A DNA stretch of 64,000 bases, taken from positions 248,001 to 312,000 of the forward strand of contig NZ_PGGM01000001.1 in assembly GCF_003010965.1 (NCBI RefSeq), in the 5' to 3' direction. Made by a program: the position numbers and the translations under genes. Source of the stretch: Phyllobacterium sophorae (GTDB taxonomy: Bacteria; Pseudomonadota; Alphaproteobacteria; Rhizobiales; Rhizobiaceae). The notes beneath the pieces are model-generated. The model did not search any database. It was not told where the DNA came from and worked only from the letters and a program-made list of their open reading frames with translations. This document shows, piece by piece, positions 27,255 to 39,453 of the stretch (position 1 is its first letter; every line of letters starts with the position of its first letter).

Positions 27255-28169
27255 TCAGCCCTTGAGGACTTCGACCAGGGTCTTGCCGAGCTGCGCTGGC
27301 GATGGTGACACGCGGATGCCCGCGGCTTCCATGGCTGCGATCTTGTCTTCCGCGCCACCCTTGCCGCCGGAGATGACCGCACCGGCATGCCCCATCGTGC
27401 GGCCGGGAGGAGCCGTGCGTCCGGCGATGAAACCGGCCATCGGCTTCTTGCGCCCGCGTTTTGCTTCGTCGGCAATGAACTGCGCTGCATCTTCTTCGGC
27501 CGAGCCACCGATTTCGCCGATCATGATGATCGATTTCGTCGCTTCGTCGGCAAGGAACATTTCCAGGACATCGATGAATTCCGTACCCTTCACAGGATCG
27601 CCGCCAATACCGACAGCTGTCGTCTGGCCAAGGCCTTCGTTCGTCGTCTGAAACACTGCTTCATAGGTAAGTGTCCCGGAGCGGGATACAACACCCACGG
27701 AGCCCTTCTTGAAGATGTTACCTGGCATAATGCCGATCTTGCATTCTTCCGGCGTTAACACACCCGGACAGTTCGGTCCGATCAGACGCGATGCGGAACG
27801 GTCGAGACGGGCCTTGACCCGCACCATATCCATGACCGGTATGCCTTCGGTAATGCAGATGATCAGCGGGATCTCCGCGTCTATGGCTTCGATGATGGCT
27901 TCCGCAGCGCCCGCTGGCGGCACATAGATCACCGAGGCATTTGCACCGGTACGATCCTTGCCTTCGGCTACGGAGGCGAAAATCGGCAGTTGAGCGCTCG
28001 AACCGGTCGGCAAATTGCCCTCCCAGGTTTCGCCACCCTTTTTCGGATGGATGCCGCCGACCATCTTGGTGCCGTAGTAGGCCAGCGCCTGTTCGGTATG
28101 AAAAGTACCGGTCTTGCCGGTCAGGCCCTGGACGAGAACCTTGGTGTCTTTGTTGACGAGAATAGACAT
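27255..28169 (-). CDS. sucD: Succinyl-CoA synthetase subunit alpha
   Basis: 304 residues. Binds CoA and carries the phosphorylated histidine; with SucC it makes ATP or GTP from succinyl-CoA. Visible are the CoA-binding N-terminus ([20 protein letters not shown]), [19 protein letters not shown] and the active-site histidine in [18 protein letters not shown]. It follows sucC by 3 nt, so the two are translated together. Confidence 0.97.
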   Translation of the reverse strand: MSILVNKDTKVLVQGLTGKTGTFHTEQALAYYGTKMVGGIHPKKGGETWEGNLPTGSSAQLPIFASVAEGKDRTGANASVIYVPPAGAAEAIIEAIDAEIPLIICITEGIPVMDMVRVKARLDRSASRLIGPNCPGVLTPEECKIGIMPGNIFKKGSVGVVSRSGTLTYEAVFQTTNEGLGQTTAVGIGGDPVKGTEFIDVLEMFLADEATKSIIMIGEIGGSAEEDAAQFIADEAKRGRKKPMAGFIAGRTAPPGRTMGHAGAVISGGKGGAEDKIAAMEAAGIRVSPSPAQLGKTLVEVLKG

Positions 28170-28172
28170 GCC

Positions 28173-29369
28173 TTAGTTTCCCTTCACGGCCTTGACGATC
28201 TTCTGCGCGGCATCATCGAGATCATCCGCGGAAACGACGTTTAGGCCGCTCTCGTTGATGATCTTCTTGCCCAGCTCGGCATTGGTACCTTCGAGACGAA
28301 CGACCAGCGGAACCTTGAGACCGACTTCCTTGACTGCAGCAATCACACCTTCGGCAATGACATCGCACTTCATGATGCCACCAAAAATATTGATCAGAAT
28401 GCCTTCGACGGCCGGATCAGCCGTGATGATCTTGAAGGCAGCCGTTACCTTTTCCTTGCTGGCGCCACCGCCGACATCGAGGAAGTTTGCCGGTTCGGCG
28501 CCATAGAGCTTGATGATATCCATCGTTGCCATGGCAAGACCGGCGCCATTGACCATGCAACCAATATTGCCGTCGAGAGCGACATAGGCGAGGTCGTATT
28601 TCGATGCCTCGATTTCCTTGTCGTCTTCTTCCGTTGTGTCACGCAGTTCGACCACGTCCGGATGGCGGAACAGCGCATTGCCGTCGAACGACACCTTGGC
28701 ATCGAGGACGCGCAGACGGCCATCTTTCATGACGATCAGCGGGTTGACTTCCAGCAGACTCATGTCCTTCTCGGTGAAGGCCTTGTAAAGGATGGGAAAC
28801 AGCGCTTCCCCATCGGTCCGCGCTTCGCCGGTCAGGCCATAGGCGTCGTTGATTTTCGCCGCGTCTTCCGCGGTCACACCCTTTTCGGGGTCGATGGCCA
28901 CTGTGATGATCTTTTCGGGCGTATCGTGAGCAACAGCTTCAATATCCATACCGCCTTCCGTGGAAACCACGAAAGCCGGGCGGCCAACCGAACGGTCGAC
29001 GAGGATCGAGAGATAAAGCTCGCGCTCAATGTCGGCACCATCTTCGATGTAGAGACGATTGACCTGCTTGCCAGCGGGACCGGTCTGCTTCGTAACAAGC
29101 GTGTTTCCAAGCATTTCCCTGGCGTTGGCGACAACTTCCTCCACCGACCGCGAAAGGCGAACCCCGCCCTTTGCATCCGGTCCGAGCTCCTTGAACTTGC
29201 CCTTGCCGCGGCCGCCAGCATGTATCTGGCTCTTTACCACGTAGAGCGGACCGGGCAGCGTCTTTGCCCACTCCTCTGCCTGTTCAACGGAGTAGACGGC
29301 GACACCATTGGCGATTGGCGCACCAAACGTGTGCAGCAGGCGTTTTGCCTGATATTCGTGAATATTCAT
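28173..29369 (-). CDS. sucC: Succinyl-CoA synthetase subunit beta
   Basis: 398 residues. ATP-grasp subunit. N-terminal [18 protein letters not shown] and the nucleotide-binding [16 protein letters not shown] are standard; [15 protein letters not shown] and [15 protein letters not shown] mark the metal- and succinate-binding parts. 71 bp after mdh on the same strand, consistent with a single mdh-sucCDAB operon. Confidence 0.97.
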   Translation of the reverse strand: MNIHEYQAKRLLHTFGAPIANGVAVYSVEQAEEWAKTLPGPLYVVKSQIHAGGRGKGKFKELGPDAKGGVRLSRSVEEVVANAREMLGNTLVTKQTGPAGKQVNRLYIEDGADIERELYLSILVDRSVGRPAFVVSTEGGMDIEAVAHDTPEKIITVAIDPEKGVTAEDAAKINDAYGLTGEARTDGEALFPILYKAFTEKDMSLLEVNPLIVMKDGRLRVLDAKVSFDGNALFRHPDVVELRDTTEEDDKEIEASKYDLAYVALDGNIGCMVNGAGLAMATMDIIKLYGAEPANFLDVGGGASKEKVTAAFKIITADPAVEGILINIFGGIMKCDVIAEGVIAAVKEVGLKVPLVVRLEGTNAELGKKIINESGLNVVSADDLDDAAQKIVKAVKGN

Positions 29370-29440
29370 ACGTTATTTTCCTCTACGAATAATCCGGACG
29401 CTTAAGCGGCGGATCGTTTCAGAACGGTTTCGAGGCCAAA

Positions 29441-30706
<1,266 letters not shown>

Positions 30707-31900
30707 TCAGAGCTTGGCTGCCTGTGCTGCTGCTGCTGGTTCAAGCCGGCTGGCGGTTGCCAGATATTCCTCGCTCTGCATCTCGAACAGGCGCGACGCC
30801 GTTCGATCAAACTCGAAAGCCTCGGTGCCGGATTTGGCCACATAAAGCTCGTCAGGCGACGCGGCCGCCGAAATTACCAGATGGACGTGGTGATCATAAA
30901 GCATGTCAATCAGGATGATGAATCGCTTGGCTTCATTGCGCCTCGGATGATCCAGGACCGGCACGGCGTCGATGAAAATGGTCCGGTAGTGCTGGATGAC
31001 CGCTGCATAGTCAGCCGCACCGAGGGGCTTGGAACAGAGATCAGCAAAGGTAAAACGGGCTGCCGCCGTGTGGGGCGCCGCTTGAGGAATGATGACGGTA
31101 TGCCCCTTCACCTTGAGACTGTCGGGCGCGACAGTCGCACCCGCCGTCGCCGCAAGCCAGGCCTCGTTCATCAACCGGTCCGTATCTTCATTGAGAGGCG
31201 ATAGATAAACAGGCAAGCGGTTCAGCTTTTCCAGGCGATAATCCGTCCGGGCATCGAGATTGACAACATCCACATGGCTTTTCAGCAAATCAACAAACGG
31301 TAGGAACAACTGGCGATTGAGACCGTCGCGATAAAGATTGTCCGGCTCGACATTGGAAGTAGCGACGAGCACCACGCCACGTTGAAAAAGAGCCCGGAAT
31401 AGTCGTGACAGGATCATTGCGTCGGCAATATCCGTTACCGTGAATTCGTCGAAACAGAGCACCCAGGCTTGTTCGGCCAAAGCGTCGGCGACCGGCGGAA
31501 TGGGGTCGTCCTGCTTGGTCTCACCGTTTTTCAGTGCCTGGCGATGCGCGTTGATACGCTCATGGACATCGGCCATAAAGTCGAGAAAATGTGCGCGGCG
31601 CTTGCGCTTGGCTGGCACGAGCTGGTGGAACATATCCATCAGCATTGTCTTGCCGCGCCCGACTTCGCCGTGAATGTAGAGGCCCTTGATGATCTCGCGC
31701 CGCGGTGCACGGCGGCTGAACAACCAGCCTAGCGCACTGGATTTGGTCGCAAGCCGTGTTGTGCCAAGCTCGTGGATAAGCCGGTCAAAGCGGTCGGCCA
31801 GACGCTGTTGTGCCGGGTCAATTTCGATATCCCCCGCCTGCGCGAGCGCATCGTAGCGCTCGCGCACAGAGGGAAACACTTTCAAATTATCGTGCGACAA
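30707..31900 (-). CDS. zapE: Cell division protein ZapE (AFG1-like ATPase)
   Basis: 397 residues. P-loop ATPase of the AFG1/LACE1 family, which in E. coli is the division-associated ZapE. Walker A is in YIHGEVGRGKTMLMDMF (about residues 74-90), Walker B in VLCFDEFTVTDIADAMIL, followed by the sensor segment VLVATSNVEPDNLY. In many alphaproteobacteria this gene lies beside mdh-suc, as here. It follows the omp19 homologue by 47 nt on the same strand. Confidence 0.92.
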   Translation of the reverse strand: MSHDNLKVFPSVRERYDALAQAGDIEIDPAQQRLADRFDRLIHELGTTRLATKSSALGWLFSRRAPRREIIKGLYIHGEVGRGKTMLMDMFHQLVPAKRKRRAHFLDFMADVHERINAHRQALKNGETKQDDPIPPVADALAEQAWVLCFDEFTVTDIADAMILSRLFRALFQRGVVLVATSNVEPDNLYRDGLNRQLFLPFVDLLKSHVDVVNLDARTDYRLEKLNRLPVYLSPLNEDTDRLMNEAWLAATAGATVAPDSLKVKGHTVIIPQAAPHTAAARFTFADLCSKPLGAADYAAVIQHYRTIFIDAVPVLDHPRRNEAKRFIILIDMLYDHHVHLVISAAASPDELYVAKSGTEAFEFDRTASRLFEMQSEEYLATASRLEPAAAAQAAKL

Positions 31901-31947
31901 TGCGGTCTCCGGGCGCGCTTAGACAATGCCAATGGCGCGCTCCACCT

Positions 31948-32493
31948 TTAGCGTGACAGGCTGAGATTCTGCCCGCCCGATGTCTGGCCATCGAATTTGG
32001 ACTGGCCCGAAGAATACAGCCGCGCCACCGTACCACCTGCCGCATCATACAGAACCAGCTGCTTGCCACTGACCGCCCAGGACGAGAGGTTGGCAAGTTC
32101 ACCGGGGCAACGCAGCGGGCCTGCACGATAACCCTGGCCGAATTTCGTCTGCGGCGTAGCGATCTTACAGCTCTGCCCGCCCATCGAAGCATTCCAGACG
32201 CCAGCGACACTGCCGGCGGTCAGATCCGGTGCATTTTCTGGCGGGAGTGCCGCAACCTGCGTATTGCCCTGTGTGCCTGGCGCCGTGGTGGCAGTGGTAG
32301 GGGCGGTCGGGAACTGGTTCGTACCGCCCGGCGGTGGCAACTGGCTCTGGCTCACGGCACCCGAAGGGGCGGCCTGGAGCGGCGCCGGTGAAGGTGTTAC
32401 GCGATCCATATTGTCAAGACGCGAACTCTGGCATCCCGCCAGCACCATGCCGACTGCGGCAACGGCCAGCAAATTGACTTTCAAAGTCCCCAT
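31948..32493 (-). CDS. omp19: Omp19-like outer membrane lipoprotein, AprI/Inh protease inhibitor
   Basis: 181 residues. The lipobox LAGC is at about residues 18-21 after a short signal peptide, so it is a lipoprotein. A Pro/Thr/Ala-rich linker (about 30-75) leads to a beta-barrel domain of the AprI/Inh metalloprotease-inhibitor family: VAGVWNASMGGQSCKIATPQ, GYRAGPLRCPGELANLSSWAV and GKQLVLYDAAGGTVARLY. I recognise it as the homologue of Brucella Omp19, a known surface antigen and protease inhibitor. The start at 32493 has a GAGGTT site. Upstream of zapE on the same strand. Confidence 0.9.
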   Translation of the reverse strand: MGTLKVNLLAVAAVGMVLAGCQSSRLDNMDRVTPSPAPLQAAPSGAVSQSQLPPPGGTNQFPTAPTTATTAPGTQGNTQVAALPPENAPDLTAGSVAGVWNASMGGQSCKIATPQTKFGQGYRAGPLRCPGELANLSSWAVSGKQLVLYDAAGGTVARLYSSGQSKFDGQTSGGQNLSLSR

Positions 32494-32830
32494 AACCTCG
32501 GTTCTCCATCTGCGCATCCCAATTTATGAAATGCGATTCCATTTGGCGTTATCTGCACGATACAAAGGCGATAGTGGCGAAATTTCAACCCGCACCCCGG
32601 AAAAACCGGCGCGTTTCCGCCCCTTTCCTGCATCAGCACCATTAAAAAACAATCGAACTGACAATATCGCCACACTCTCCAGACTTTGCCCTCGATCAAA
32701 GAATCGATTGGCATTAACCAATTCAATCATTTCAAGGTGAATAAAGTCTTATGGACTCGACAAAAGCCCATAACGAAAATGTGCGAGCAAGGCCATTGAA
32801 CTTGCGAGAGCGGCAAGTTATTTCCTGAGT
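32494..32830. other. Divergent promoter region omp19 / siderophore-interacting protein
   Basis: 337 bp without a gene. AT-rich near the middle. It holds a loose relative of the mdh/sdh motif (AATTCAATCATTT near 32718-32730) and the inverted repeat at 32799-32819. I looked for Irr- or Fur-type boxes and found no convincing match. Confidence 0.45.
32799..32819 (+). promoter_or_regulatory. Inverted repeat before the siderophore-interacting protein
   Basis: AACTTGC (32799-32805), 7 nt, GCAAGTT (32813-32819): a perfect palindrome ending 11 nt before the start codon. A possible operator or a hairpin at the ribosome binding site of an iron-related gene. Confidence 0.4.
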
Positions 32831-33637
32831 ATGAATCTCATAAATAAATCGCCCCAAAGAATCCGCCATGAAACCAGGCTGCGTGTCCTTAAGGTTCAGG
32901 CTGTCAAACATCTAACTCCACTGATGCTGCGCGTGACCCTCGCCGGTGACCAGCTTGAAGGCTTCGCGAGCCCCGGCTATGCGGATCATATCAAGATCTT
33001 CTTCCCGCCAGCTGGCAGTGATCAAATTCTGCCGGTGCCCGGTCCTGATGGACTGGCGTTCCCGGAGGACAGGCCGCGTCCGGAAATGCGCGACTACACC
33101 CCCCGCGCCTTTCATCCGGCGACCAATACGCTTGATGTGGACTTTGTCCTGCACGGTGACGGCCCAGCCTCAAGCTGGGCTGCCCAAGCGGAGGTCGGAC
33201 AAAAGATTGTGATTGGTGGGCCCCGCGGCTCGGTGATCATCCCCGATGCATTCGACTGGTATCTGCTCGTTGGCGACGAGACCGCCTTGCCCGCAATTGG
33301 CCGCCGCCTGGAAGAACTTCCGCCGGCTGCGCGTGCCGTCGCCATAATCGAGGTCGCCCGTAAGGAAGAAGAGCAGGTACTCAAAACAGCGGCCGAAGCA
33401 GAGATCATCTGGGTACACCGCAATGGTGCGGAAGCCGGCAACAACGACCTGCTCCTCCGCAAGGTCGAGCAGCTCAGCCTGCCCAACGGCGACTGTTATG
33501 CATTCATCGCCGGTGAGAGCAATACCTCCAAATCCTTGCGCAATCACCTCGTCGATCAGCGCGGCCTTAATGCCGAATGGCTCAAGGCCGCCGGTTATTG
33601 GCTGCGTGGCGTCGCCGACGCACATGAGCCGCACTGA
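32831..33637 (+). CDS. Siderophore-interacting protein, FAD-dependent ferric reductase
   Basis: 268 residues. ViuB/YqjH family: reduces ferric siderophores in the cytoplasm to release iron. N-terminal FAD-binding barrel with [30 protein letters not shown] (conserved Y-T-P-R and the H-G-D motif), [12 protein letters not shown], and a C-terminal NAD(P)H domain ([34 protein letters not shown]). It is a single gene; an inverted repeat at the start may mediate regulation by iron. Which siderophore is unknown. Confidence 0.9.
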   Translation: MNLINKSPQRIRHETRLRVLKVQAVKHLTPLMLRVTLAGDQLEGFASPGYADHIKIFFPPAGSDQILPVPGPDGLAFPEDRPRPEMRDYTPRAFHPATNTLDVDFVLHGDGPASSWAAQAEVGQKIVIGGPRGSVIIPDAFDWYLLVGDETALPAIGRRLEELPPAARAVAIIEVARKEEEQVLKTAAEAEIIWVHRNGAEAGNNDLLLRKVEQLSLPNGDCYAFIAGESNTSKSLRNHLVDQRGLNAEWLKAAGYWLRGVADAHEPH

Positions 33638-33873
33638 TCCCCAACCAGGTATCACGAGTCTATTGCTGGCGGCCTGACGAGTGTGCCCGGAATCTTCATC
33701 GGCCTGTGCAAAGGCCTCTGTTTCGGCAAGCCGATCGTGCGTGTCGCATGACCATTCGCAAGTCGGGGGTTGGAGCTGCAGCTTTGATGTGGTCCGGCAC
33801 TGGCATTTCCTCCCCTTTTCCGCCATATAAGCCCTCTATCGACAATCAAGGCAACCACAGGCTAACGACAGGC

Positions 33874-34767
33874 ATGACGGCACGCGCACAGTTTGCGAAG
33901 ATGAATGGGCTCGGCAACGAAATCATCGTTGCCGACATGCGCGGACGTGCGGACCGGATTACGCCGGAGGCGGCCATTGCGCTTGATCGCGATCCCGCGA
34001 CCAAGTTCGACCAGATCATGGCCATTCACGCTCCAAAGACCAGCGGGACGGAAGCTTATATCGAAATCATCAATTCTGACGGCACGCAGGCCCAGGCTTG
34101 CGGCAATGGCATGCGCTGTGTCGTTCAGGCGATGAGCGCGGAAACCGGCAAGCGCGCCTTCACTTTCGAGACGATCGCCGGAATTCTGACGGCGCATGAG
34201 CATCCCGACGGGCAGATATCCGTCGACATGGGCATGCCACGCTTCGACTGGCAGGACATCCCGCTTGCCGAAGCGTTCCACGACACGCGCAGGATCGAAC
34301 TGCAGATCGGTCCCATCGACGCGCCGGTATTGCATTCGCCCTCAGTTGCCAGCATGGGCAATCCGCACGCCATCTTCTGGGTCGATCAGGACGTGTGGAC
34401 CTACGAGCTGGAGCGCTTTGGCCCCTTGCTGGAAAACCACCCGATTTTCCCGGAACGCGCCAACATCTCCATCGCCCATGTTACCAGCCGCCACGCCATC
34501 ACCCTGCGCACCTGGGAACGCGGTGCCGGACTGACCCGTGCCTGCGGCTCGGCCGCCTGTGCCGCCGCAGTTTCTGCCGTTCGCACGGGCCGTGCGGAAC
34601 GCACCGTTACGGTCACCGTTCCAGGCGGTCCGCTGCTGATCGAATGGCTCGAAAACGATCACGTTGTGATGACCGGACCGGCCGAGTGGGAGTTTTCAGG
34701 CACATTCGACCCGCAGACCGGTGCATGGCAGCGAGACGATACGGCACCTTCACAGGGAGCTGCCTGA
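33874..34767 (+). CDS. dapF: Diaminopimelate epimerase
   Basis: 297 residues. Converts LL- to meso-diaminopimelate for peptidoglycan and lysine. Both catalytic cysteines are present, in QACGNGMRC and RACGSAACA, with the N-terminal [11 protein letters not shown]. The ATG at 33874 matches the family; the frame stays open to 33706 but only through non-conserved sequence. The ribosome binding site is weak. The stop overlaps the mtaB start (TGATG at 34765-34769). Confidence 0.96.
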   Translation: MTARAQFAKMNGLGNEIIVADMRGRADRITPEAAIALDRDPATKFDQIMAIHAPKTSGTEAYIEIINSDGTQAQACGNGMRCVVQAMSAETGKRAFTFETIAGILTAHEHPDGQISVDMGMPRFDWQDIPLAEAFHDTRRIELQIGPIDAPVLHSPSVASMGNPHAIFWVDQDVWTYELERFGPLLENHPIFPERANISIAHVTSRHAITLRTWERGAGLTRACGSAACAAAVSAVRTGRAERTVTVTVPGGPLLIEWLENDHVVMTGPAEWEFSGTFDPQTGAWQRDDTAPSQGAA

Positions 34768-36062
34768 TGGCCGTTGACGTCGTCACCTTTGGCTGCCGGC
34801 TCAACACCTACGAGTCCGAGGTGATGAAGCGTGAAGCCGATTCGGCCGGACTCGGCACGCTGGAAAACGGCGCGATCATCTTCAACACCTGCGCCGTCAC
34901 CAGCGAAGCTGTGCGCCAGGCCAGGCAGGCGATCCGCAAGGCGCGCCGCGACAACCCGCAAGCGCGCATTATTGTCACCGGTTGCGCCGCGCAGACAGGC
35001 GCCGGTGAATTTGCCGCGATGGACGAAGTCGACCTTGTGCTTGGCAACGAGGAAAAGCTCAAATCCAATTCCTACCGCATGCTGCCGGATTTCGGGGTCA
35101 ACCAGTTCGAGAAGGTGCGCGTGAACGATATCATGGAGGTGCGCGAGACCGCGTCACACATGGTCGACGCCATCGAGGGCCGCGCCCGCGCCTTTGTTCA
35201 GGTGCAGAATGGCTGCGATCATCGCTGCACCTTCTGCATCATTCCCTATGGCCGCGGCAACTCGCGCTCGGTTCCAATGGGCGGCGTGATTGAGCAGGTC
35301 AAGCGGCTCGTTGGCAACGGCTACAATGAAGTGGTGCTGACCGGCGTCGACATGACCAGTTATGGTCCTGACCTGCCGGGAAACCTTCGCTTGGGCAAGC
35401 TGGTCAAGACCATCCTCAAGGAAGTGCCGGATTTACCACGGCTGCGCCTCTCCTCCATCGACTCGATCGAAGCCGATGAAGATCTGATGGACGCTCTGGC
35501 GAATGAAAAACGGCTGATGCCGCATCTGCATCTGTCACTGCAGTCGGGCGACAACATGATCCTGAAGCGAATGAAACGCCGCCATTTGCGCGAGAACTCC
35601 ATCGAATTTTGCGAGAACGTCCGCCGGATTCGTCCCGATATCGTTTTTGGCGCGGATATTATCGCGGGTTTTCCCACCGAAACGGACGAGATGTTCGAGA
35701 ACTCAATCCGGATCGTCGAGGAATGCGGACTGACGCATCTCCACGTTTTCCCGTTCAGCCCGCGCGAAGGAACGCCTGCCGCACGCATGCCGTTGGTTAA
35801 CCGCCGGATCGTCAAGGCACGCGCTGCAAGGTTGCGGGCCGCGGGCGATGCCGCCTATACCGGCCATTTGCACGGGCTCGTCGGCACTCGCCAAAAAATT
35901 CTCATCGAACGCGAGGGGCTTGGCCGTACGGAAGGTTTCACCCTCGTCGGTATTGACGGTGGGACGCCGGGCCAAATCATCGAGCGCATGATCAACGGCC
36001 ATGACAGTGACAAGCTATTGGCCCCTGACCATGGCAATCATAGCAATCGGCGCGCAGCGTAA
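34767..36062 (+). CDS. mtaB: tRNA t6A37 methylthiotransferase
   Basis: 431 residues. Radical SAM methylthiotransferase that makes ms2t6A at position 37 of ANN-decoding tRNAs. The N-terminal UPF0004 domain has cysteines in FGCRLNTYESE, FNTCAVTSEA and VTGCAAQTG; the radical SAM motif is NGCDHRCTFCIIPYGRG. The start at 34767 overlaps the dapF stop. A TRAM-like C-terminal segment follows (GTRQKILIEREGLGRTEGF). Part of dapF-mtaB-ftsY-yciB. Confidence 0.94.
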   Translation: MAVDVVTFGCRLNTYESEVMKREADSAGLGTLENGAIIFNTCAVTSEAVRQARQAIRKARRDNPQARIIVTGCAAQTGAGEFAAMDEVDLVLGNEEKLKSNSYRMLPDFGVNQFEKVRVNDIMEVRETASHMVDAIEGRARAFVQVQNGCDHRCTFCIIPYGRGNSRSVPMGGVIEQVKRLVGNGYNEVVLTGVDMTSYGPDLPGNLRLGKLVKTILKEVPDLPRLRLSSIDSIEADEDLMDALANEKRLMPHLHLSLQSGDNMILKRMKRRHLRENSIEFCENVRRIRPDIVFGADIIAGFPTETDEMFENSIRIVEECGLTHLHVFPFSPREGTPAARMPLVNRRIVKARAARLRAAGDAAYTGHLHGLVGTRQKILIEREGLGRTEGFTLVGIDGGTPGQIIERMINGHDSDKLLAPDHGNHSNRRAA

Positions 36063-36085
36063 ACTTAATCAGCAAAGCAGTTTTC

Positions 36086-37648
36086 ATGGCTCTGGGTTTC
36101 ATCAAGAAGATTTTCTCCTTCGGCAAAAAGGAGGTCGAAGAGGTTCCGGTCGAAGAAACTTCGACGGTACCGGATACATCTCCGACAGTCGAACAGATCT
36201 ACGAGGATACTACGGCGCAGGAAGCACTACCGGATACGGTTGAAACTGTACCTGCTGCAGCTGAACCCGTCGAAAGCCAAGCGACTTACTCAGAGCCTGA
36301 ATCTGTCCTCGTTGACCTGGCACAGGAACCAGAAATTCTGCCGGAAATCGAGCCGGTCATCGTTGAGCAGGTCGAAATCGAGATTGTTCCTGCCGAATCT
36401 CCTCGCGCGGAAGAGATCCCAACGGCACCCTTGCCGGAAGCAATCGCAGAGCCGGCTGAAGCGGACGTTGCAGTTCCTGAAACTGTTCCAGAAATAGAGG
36501 CAGCAGCGCAAGAACGATCCGAGGCGGCGCCGGAGGCTCTTGAATCGCCGATGGGCGAACGGGTAGCCGAACCGGTAGCAGCACCGACCCCGAAGGCTCC
36601 AGCCGCTGACGCTGCCGGCCAGGTTGAACCTGTTCTCGTGCCGGTAAAACCCGCGTCATCGAAGGTAACGGTCACAAGAACGGTCGAAGAGAAGCCAGCC
36701 GATGAACCATTGCCCGTCGCTCCAGAGAAGCGGCTCACATGGTTCGAGCGGCTGCGCAAGGGCCTGTTCCGTTCCTCGCAACAGCTCGGCGATTCCATCG
36801 GCAGCATATTCACCAAGCGCAAGCTCGATGAAGATACGCTGCAGGATCTCGAAGATGTCCTGATTCAGGCCGATCTTGGCATGGAGACCGCTATCCGCAT
36901 CACCGACGCCTTGAGCGCAACACGCTACGGCAAGGATATCAGTACGGAGGAAGTCCGTACGATCATGGCGTCGGAAATCGAAAAGGTGCTTGGCCCGGTG
37001 GCAAAGCCGCTGGAACTCGACCTTTCACACAAGCCGCACGTAATCCTGGTTGTCGGGGTTAATGGCACCGGTAAGACCACGACAATCGGCAAGCTTGCGG
37101 CCAAGCTTACAGCGGGCGGCCTGAACGTCATGCTTGCGGCAGGCGACACGTTCCGTGCCGCAGCCATCGAGCAGTTGCATATCTGGGGCAAGCGCACAGG
37201 CGCTCCTGTTGTCTCGTCAAAAATTGGAGCCGATGCCGCGGGGCTCGCCTTTGATGCCTGGAAACAGGCCAAGGAAGCGGGTAGCGATGTTCTGATCATC
37301 GACACTGCCGGCCGCCTGCAGAACCGGGCAGAACTGATGGATGAACTGGCGAAGATTGTTCGCGTGCTCGGCAAGAACGACCCTGAGGCACCGCACACGG
37401 TACTGCAGACGCTCGACGCCACCACCGGCCAGAATGCGCTGAATCAGGTTGAAATCTTCAGGAACATTGCCGGCGTCAATGGTCTGGTCATGACGAAGCT
37501 TGACGGCACCGCACGGGGTGGCATTCTTGTCGCCATCTCGGCCAAGCACAAACTGCCTGTTTATTTCATTGGCGTGGGCGAACAGGTCGACGACCTTGAA
37601 CCCTTTGCCGCGAGAGATTTTGCCAAAGCCATTGCGGGAGTTGCATGA
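36086..37648 (+). CDS. ftsY: Signal recognition particle receptor FtsY
   Basis: 520 residues. SRP receptor GTPase for co-translational membrane insertion. After [16 protein letters not shown], an amphipathic membrane-binding start, comes an acidic Glu/Pro/Val-rich A-domain (about residues 15-210). Then the N domain ([16 protein letters not shown]) and G domain: [34 protein letters not shown] and [10 protein letters not shown]. Its A-domain is long, as usual in Rhizobiales. Overlaps yciB by ATGA. Confidence 0.96.
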   Translation: MALGFIKKIFSFGKKEVEEVPVEETSTVPDTSPTVEQIYEDTTAQEALPDTVETVPAAAEPVESQATYSEPESVLVDLAQEPEILPEIEPVIVEQVEIEIVPAESPRAEEIPTAPLPEAIAEPAEADVAVPETVPEIEAAAQERSEAAPEALESPMGERVAEPVAAPTPKAPAADAAGQVEPVLVPVKPASSKVTVTRTVEEKPADEPLPVAPEKRLTWFERLRKGLFRSSQQLGDSIGSIFTKRKLDEDTLQDLEDVLIQADLGMETAIRITDALSATRYGKDISTEEVRTIMASEIEKVLGPVAKPLELDLSHKPHVILVVGVNGTGKTTTIGKLAAKLTAGGLNVMLAAGDTFRAAAIEQLHIWGKRTGAPVVSSKIGADAAGLAFDAWKQAKEAGSDVLIIDTAGRLQNRAELMDELAKIVRVLGKNDPEAPHTVLQTLDATTGQNALNQVEIFRNIAGVNGLVMTKLDGTARGGILVAISAKHKLPVYFIGVGEQVDDLEPFAARDFAKAIAGVA

Positions 37649-38316
37649 TGGAAGAATCCGTATTCGAACGCGATCCGTCCGATCCGGCACATAAGGAAGT
37701 CAATCCTCTGCTGAAACTGGCTCTGGAGCTGGGCCCGCTCATGGTCTTCTTCTTTGCCAATGCGCGCGGCGAATGGCTACTCGAGCGTTTTCCTGTTCTG
37801 GCCAGTATCGGCGAGCCGATATTCATTGCGACAGCACTGTTCATGGCCGCGACATTGATCGCGCTCAGCGTTTCCTGGATCCTGCTCCGCAGCCTGCCAA
37901 TCATGCCGCTGATTTCAGGAATCGTCGTTCTGGTTTTTGGCGCCCTCACCCTTTGGCTGCACAATGAAACCTTTATCAAGATGAAGCCGACCATCGTTAA
38001 TACCCTGTTCGGCATGATTCTTCTCGGCGGGCTTTACTTCGGAAAATCGCTGCTCGGTTATGTGTTCGACAGTGCTTTCAAATTGAATGCCGAGGGCTGG
38101 CGGAAGCTAACCATGCGCTGGGGTGTCTTCTTCCTCGTTCTCGCGGTGTTGAACGAAGTCGTGTGGCGCAGCTTCTCGACAGACTTCTGGGTGGCGTTCA
38201 AGGTTTGGGGAACCATGCCAATCACGCTGCTTTTTACCTTTGCGCAGATGCCACTGGTGATGAAATATTCCATTGAACAAGAGGCAGTCGAAAAAGCGGC
38301 AAGCAAAGACAAGTAA
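37645..38316 (+). CDS. yciB: Inner membrane-spanning protein YciB (septation protein A)
   Basis: 223 residues with five or six membrane spans. The IspZ/YciB signature is visible ([22 protein letters not shown] near the N-terminus; [38 protein letters not shown]). Linked in other bacteria to septation and envelope synthesis; its exact role is unknown. The ATG at 37645 overlaps the ftsY stop; a second ATG lies at 37648. Confidence 0.93.
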   Translation: MMEESVFERDPSDPAHKEVNPLLKLALELGPLMVFFFANARGEWLLERFPVLASIGEPIFIATALFMAATLIALSVSWILLRSLPIMPLISGIVVLVFGALTLWLHNETFIKMKPTIVNTLFGMILLGGLYFGKSLLGYVFDSAFKLNAEGWRKLTMRWGVFFLVLAVLNEVVWRSFSTDFWVAFKVWGTMPITLLFTFAQMPLVMKYSIEQEAVEKAASKDK

Positions 38317-38420
38317 TTCCGTCAAACGGCCATAATTTCCACCTCATCGCGACGAAATCCCGCCGCGATCTGCGCTCAAGAATCGCGGCAACAGCAACGA
38401 ATCTTCAGAAAGCGCGCTCC

Positions 38421-38846
38421 ATGAAAACGGCTCTCATCGTGATGACCTTGATGGGTTGCGACTGCGATGCGAAAATCTGCGAATATATCAAGACCGCGGA
38501 TGCCGGCTGGACCAGCATCGAGCGCTGCCGTGCCGATCTCGAAAGCCAGATTCGTCAGAACACCAAAGTCGATTATCCGTTGATCACTGCAACTTGCACG
38601 GTAAAGGCTTCACGGGGGACAGTCGTCGCCAGCAGGTCCTTTGCCGTGCCAGCGCCCGCTGCCGAACGGCCAATCGAGACGCTGGCGCTCGGCACGCCTG
38701 TTGACGCGCCGGTTACGGTCGCAACGAAGACGACATTCGGCTATCGGATGATCACCGTCCCGCTCACCCACTCCTACGACACGACGGCCACCGCCGCGAC
38801 CCGCGCTGCTGGTTGGGTGAGGCACTACGCCATGCTGGAAAACTGA
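38421..38846 (+). CDS. Hypothetical protein, possibly secreted
   Basis: 141 residues. The N-terminus is short and hydrophobic (MKTALIVMTLMGCDCDAKIC) without a full signal peptide; the GCDC/CEY cysteines and C in RCRADLE and ATCTV are conserved-looking. It contains nothing I recognise. It lies 104 bp after yciB and 7 bp from the convergent ccmG. Function unknown. Confidence 0.55.
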   Translation: MKTALIVMTLMGCDCDAKICEYIKTADAGWTSIERCRADLESQIRQNTKVDYPLITATCTVKASRGTVVASRSFAVPAPAAERPIETLALGTPVDAPVTVATKTTFGYRMITVPLTHSYDTTATAATRAAGWVRHYAMLEN

Positions 38847-38853
38847 GACAACG

Positions 38854-39453
38854 TTACTTCGCCCTGAGTGCCGCCTCGACAGCGGGGATCAGATCATCGC
38901 TGATCGAAGCTTCGGTGAAAGGCCCGACATGCTTGTAGGCTATGATGCCATCACGGCCGACCAGGAAGGTCTCGGGCACACCGTAAACACCCCATTCAAT
39001 AGCCGCTCGGCCACTGGTGTCTGCACCGATCACCGCATAGGGATTACCGAGTTCGTCCAGAAAACGCAGGGCGTTCTCATTCTTGTCCTTGTAGTTCAAT
39101 CCCGCCAGACGAATCCGCTTGTCCTGTGCCAACTGCATCAGCAGCGGATGCTCCACCCGGCACGGCACGCACCACGAACCAAAGACATTGACGAGCGTGA
39201 CTTGACCTTTGAAACTCGCGGGGTCAAGCCCGGGAACCGGTTGTCCGTCCTTCAACAGACCACTCACGGCAGGAAGCGATAATGCCGGGGCAGGCTTGCC
39301 GATCAGTGCCGAGGGAATTACGGATTCGTCGCGGCCGGATGCGAGCTGAAAAGCGAATATGGCCGCCAATACCGCAAAGAGTACAAGAGGCAGGAACGCG
39401 AACAATGAACTGCGTTTTGCCGGTGATTTCTCCAATTGATCCTGTCCGGTCAC
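38854..39453 (-). CDS. ccmG: Thiol:disulfide interchange protein CcmG/DsbE
   Basis: 199 residues. Membrane-anchored periplasmic thioredoxin that keeps apocytochrome c cysteines reduced. One N-terminal membrane span (FLPLVLFAVLAAIFAFQLA), then the thioredoxin fold with the active site GSWCVPCRVEHP and the GVPETFLVG cis-proline. The GTG at 39453 overlaps the ccmD stop as GTGA and gives a protein of normal length; no ATG fits, since the in-frame ATG upstream runs through ccmD in another frame. Confidence 0.94.
   Translation of the reverse strand: MTGQDQLEKSPAKRSSLFAFLPLVLFAVLAAIFAFQLASGRDESVIPSALIGKPAPALSLPAVSGLLKDGQPVPGLDPASFKGQVTLVNVFGSWCVPCRVEHPLLMQLAQDKRIRLAGLNYKDKNENALRFLDELGNPYAVIGADTSGRAAIEWGVYGVPETFLVGRDGIIAYKHVGPFTEASISDDLIPAVEAALRAK

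Noticed and set aside
32494-32830. Irr, RirA or Fur box for the siderophore-interacting gene
   Set aside because: No stretch matches the known boxes well enough; only a simple inverted repeat near the start codon remains.
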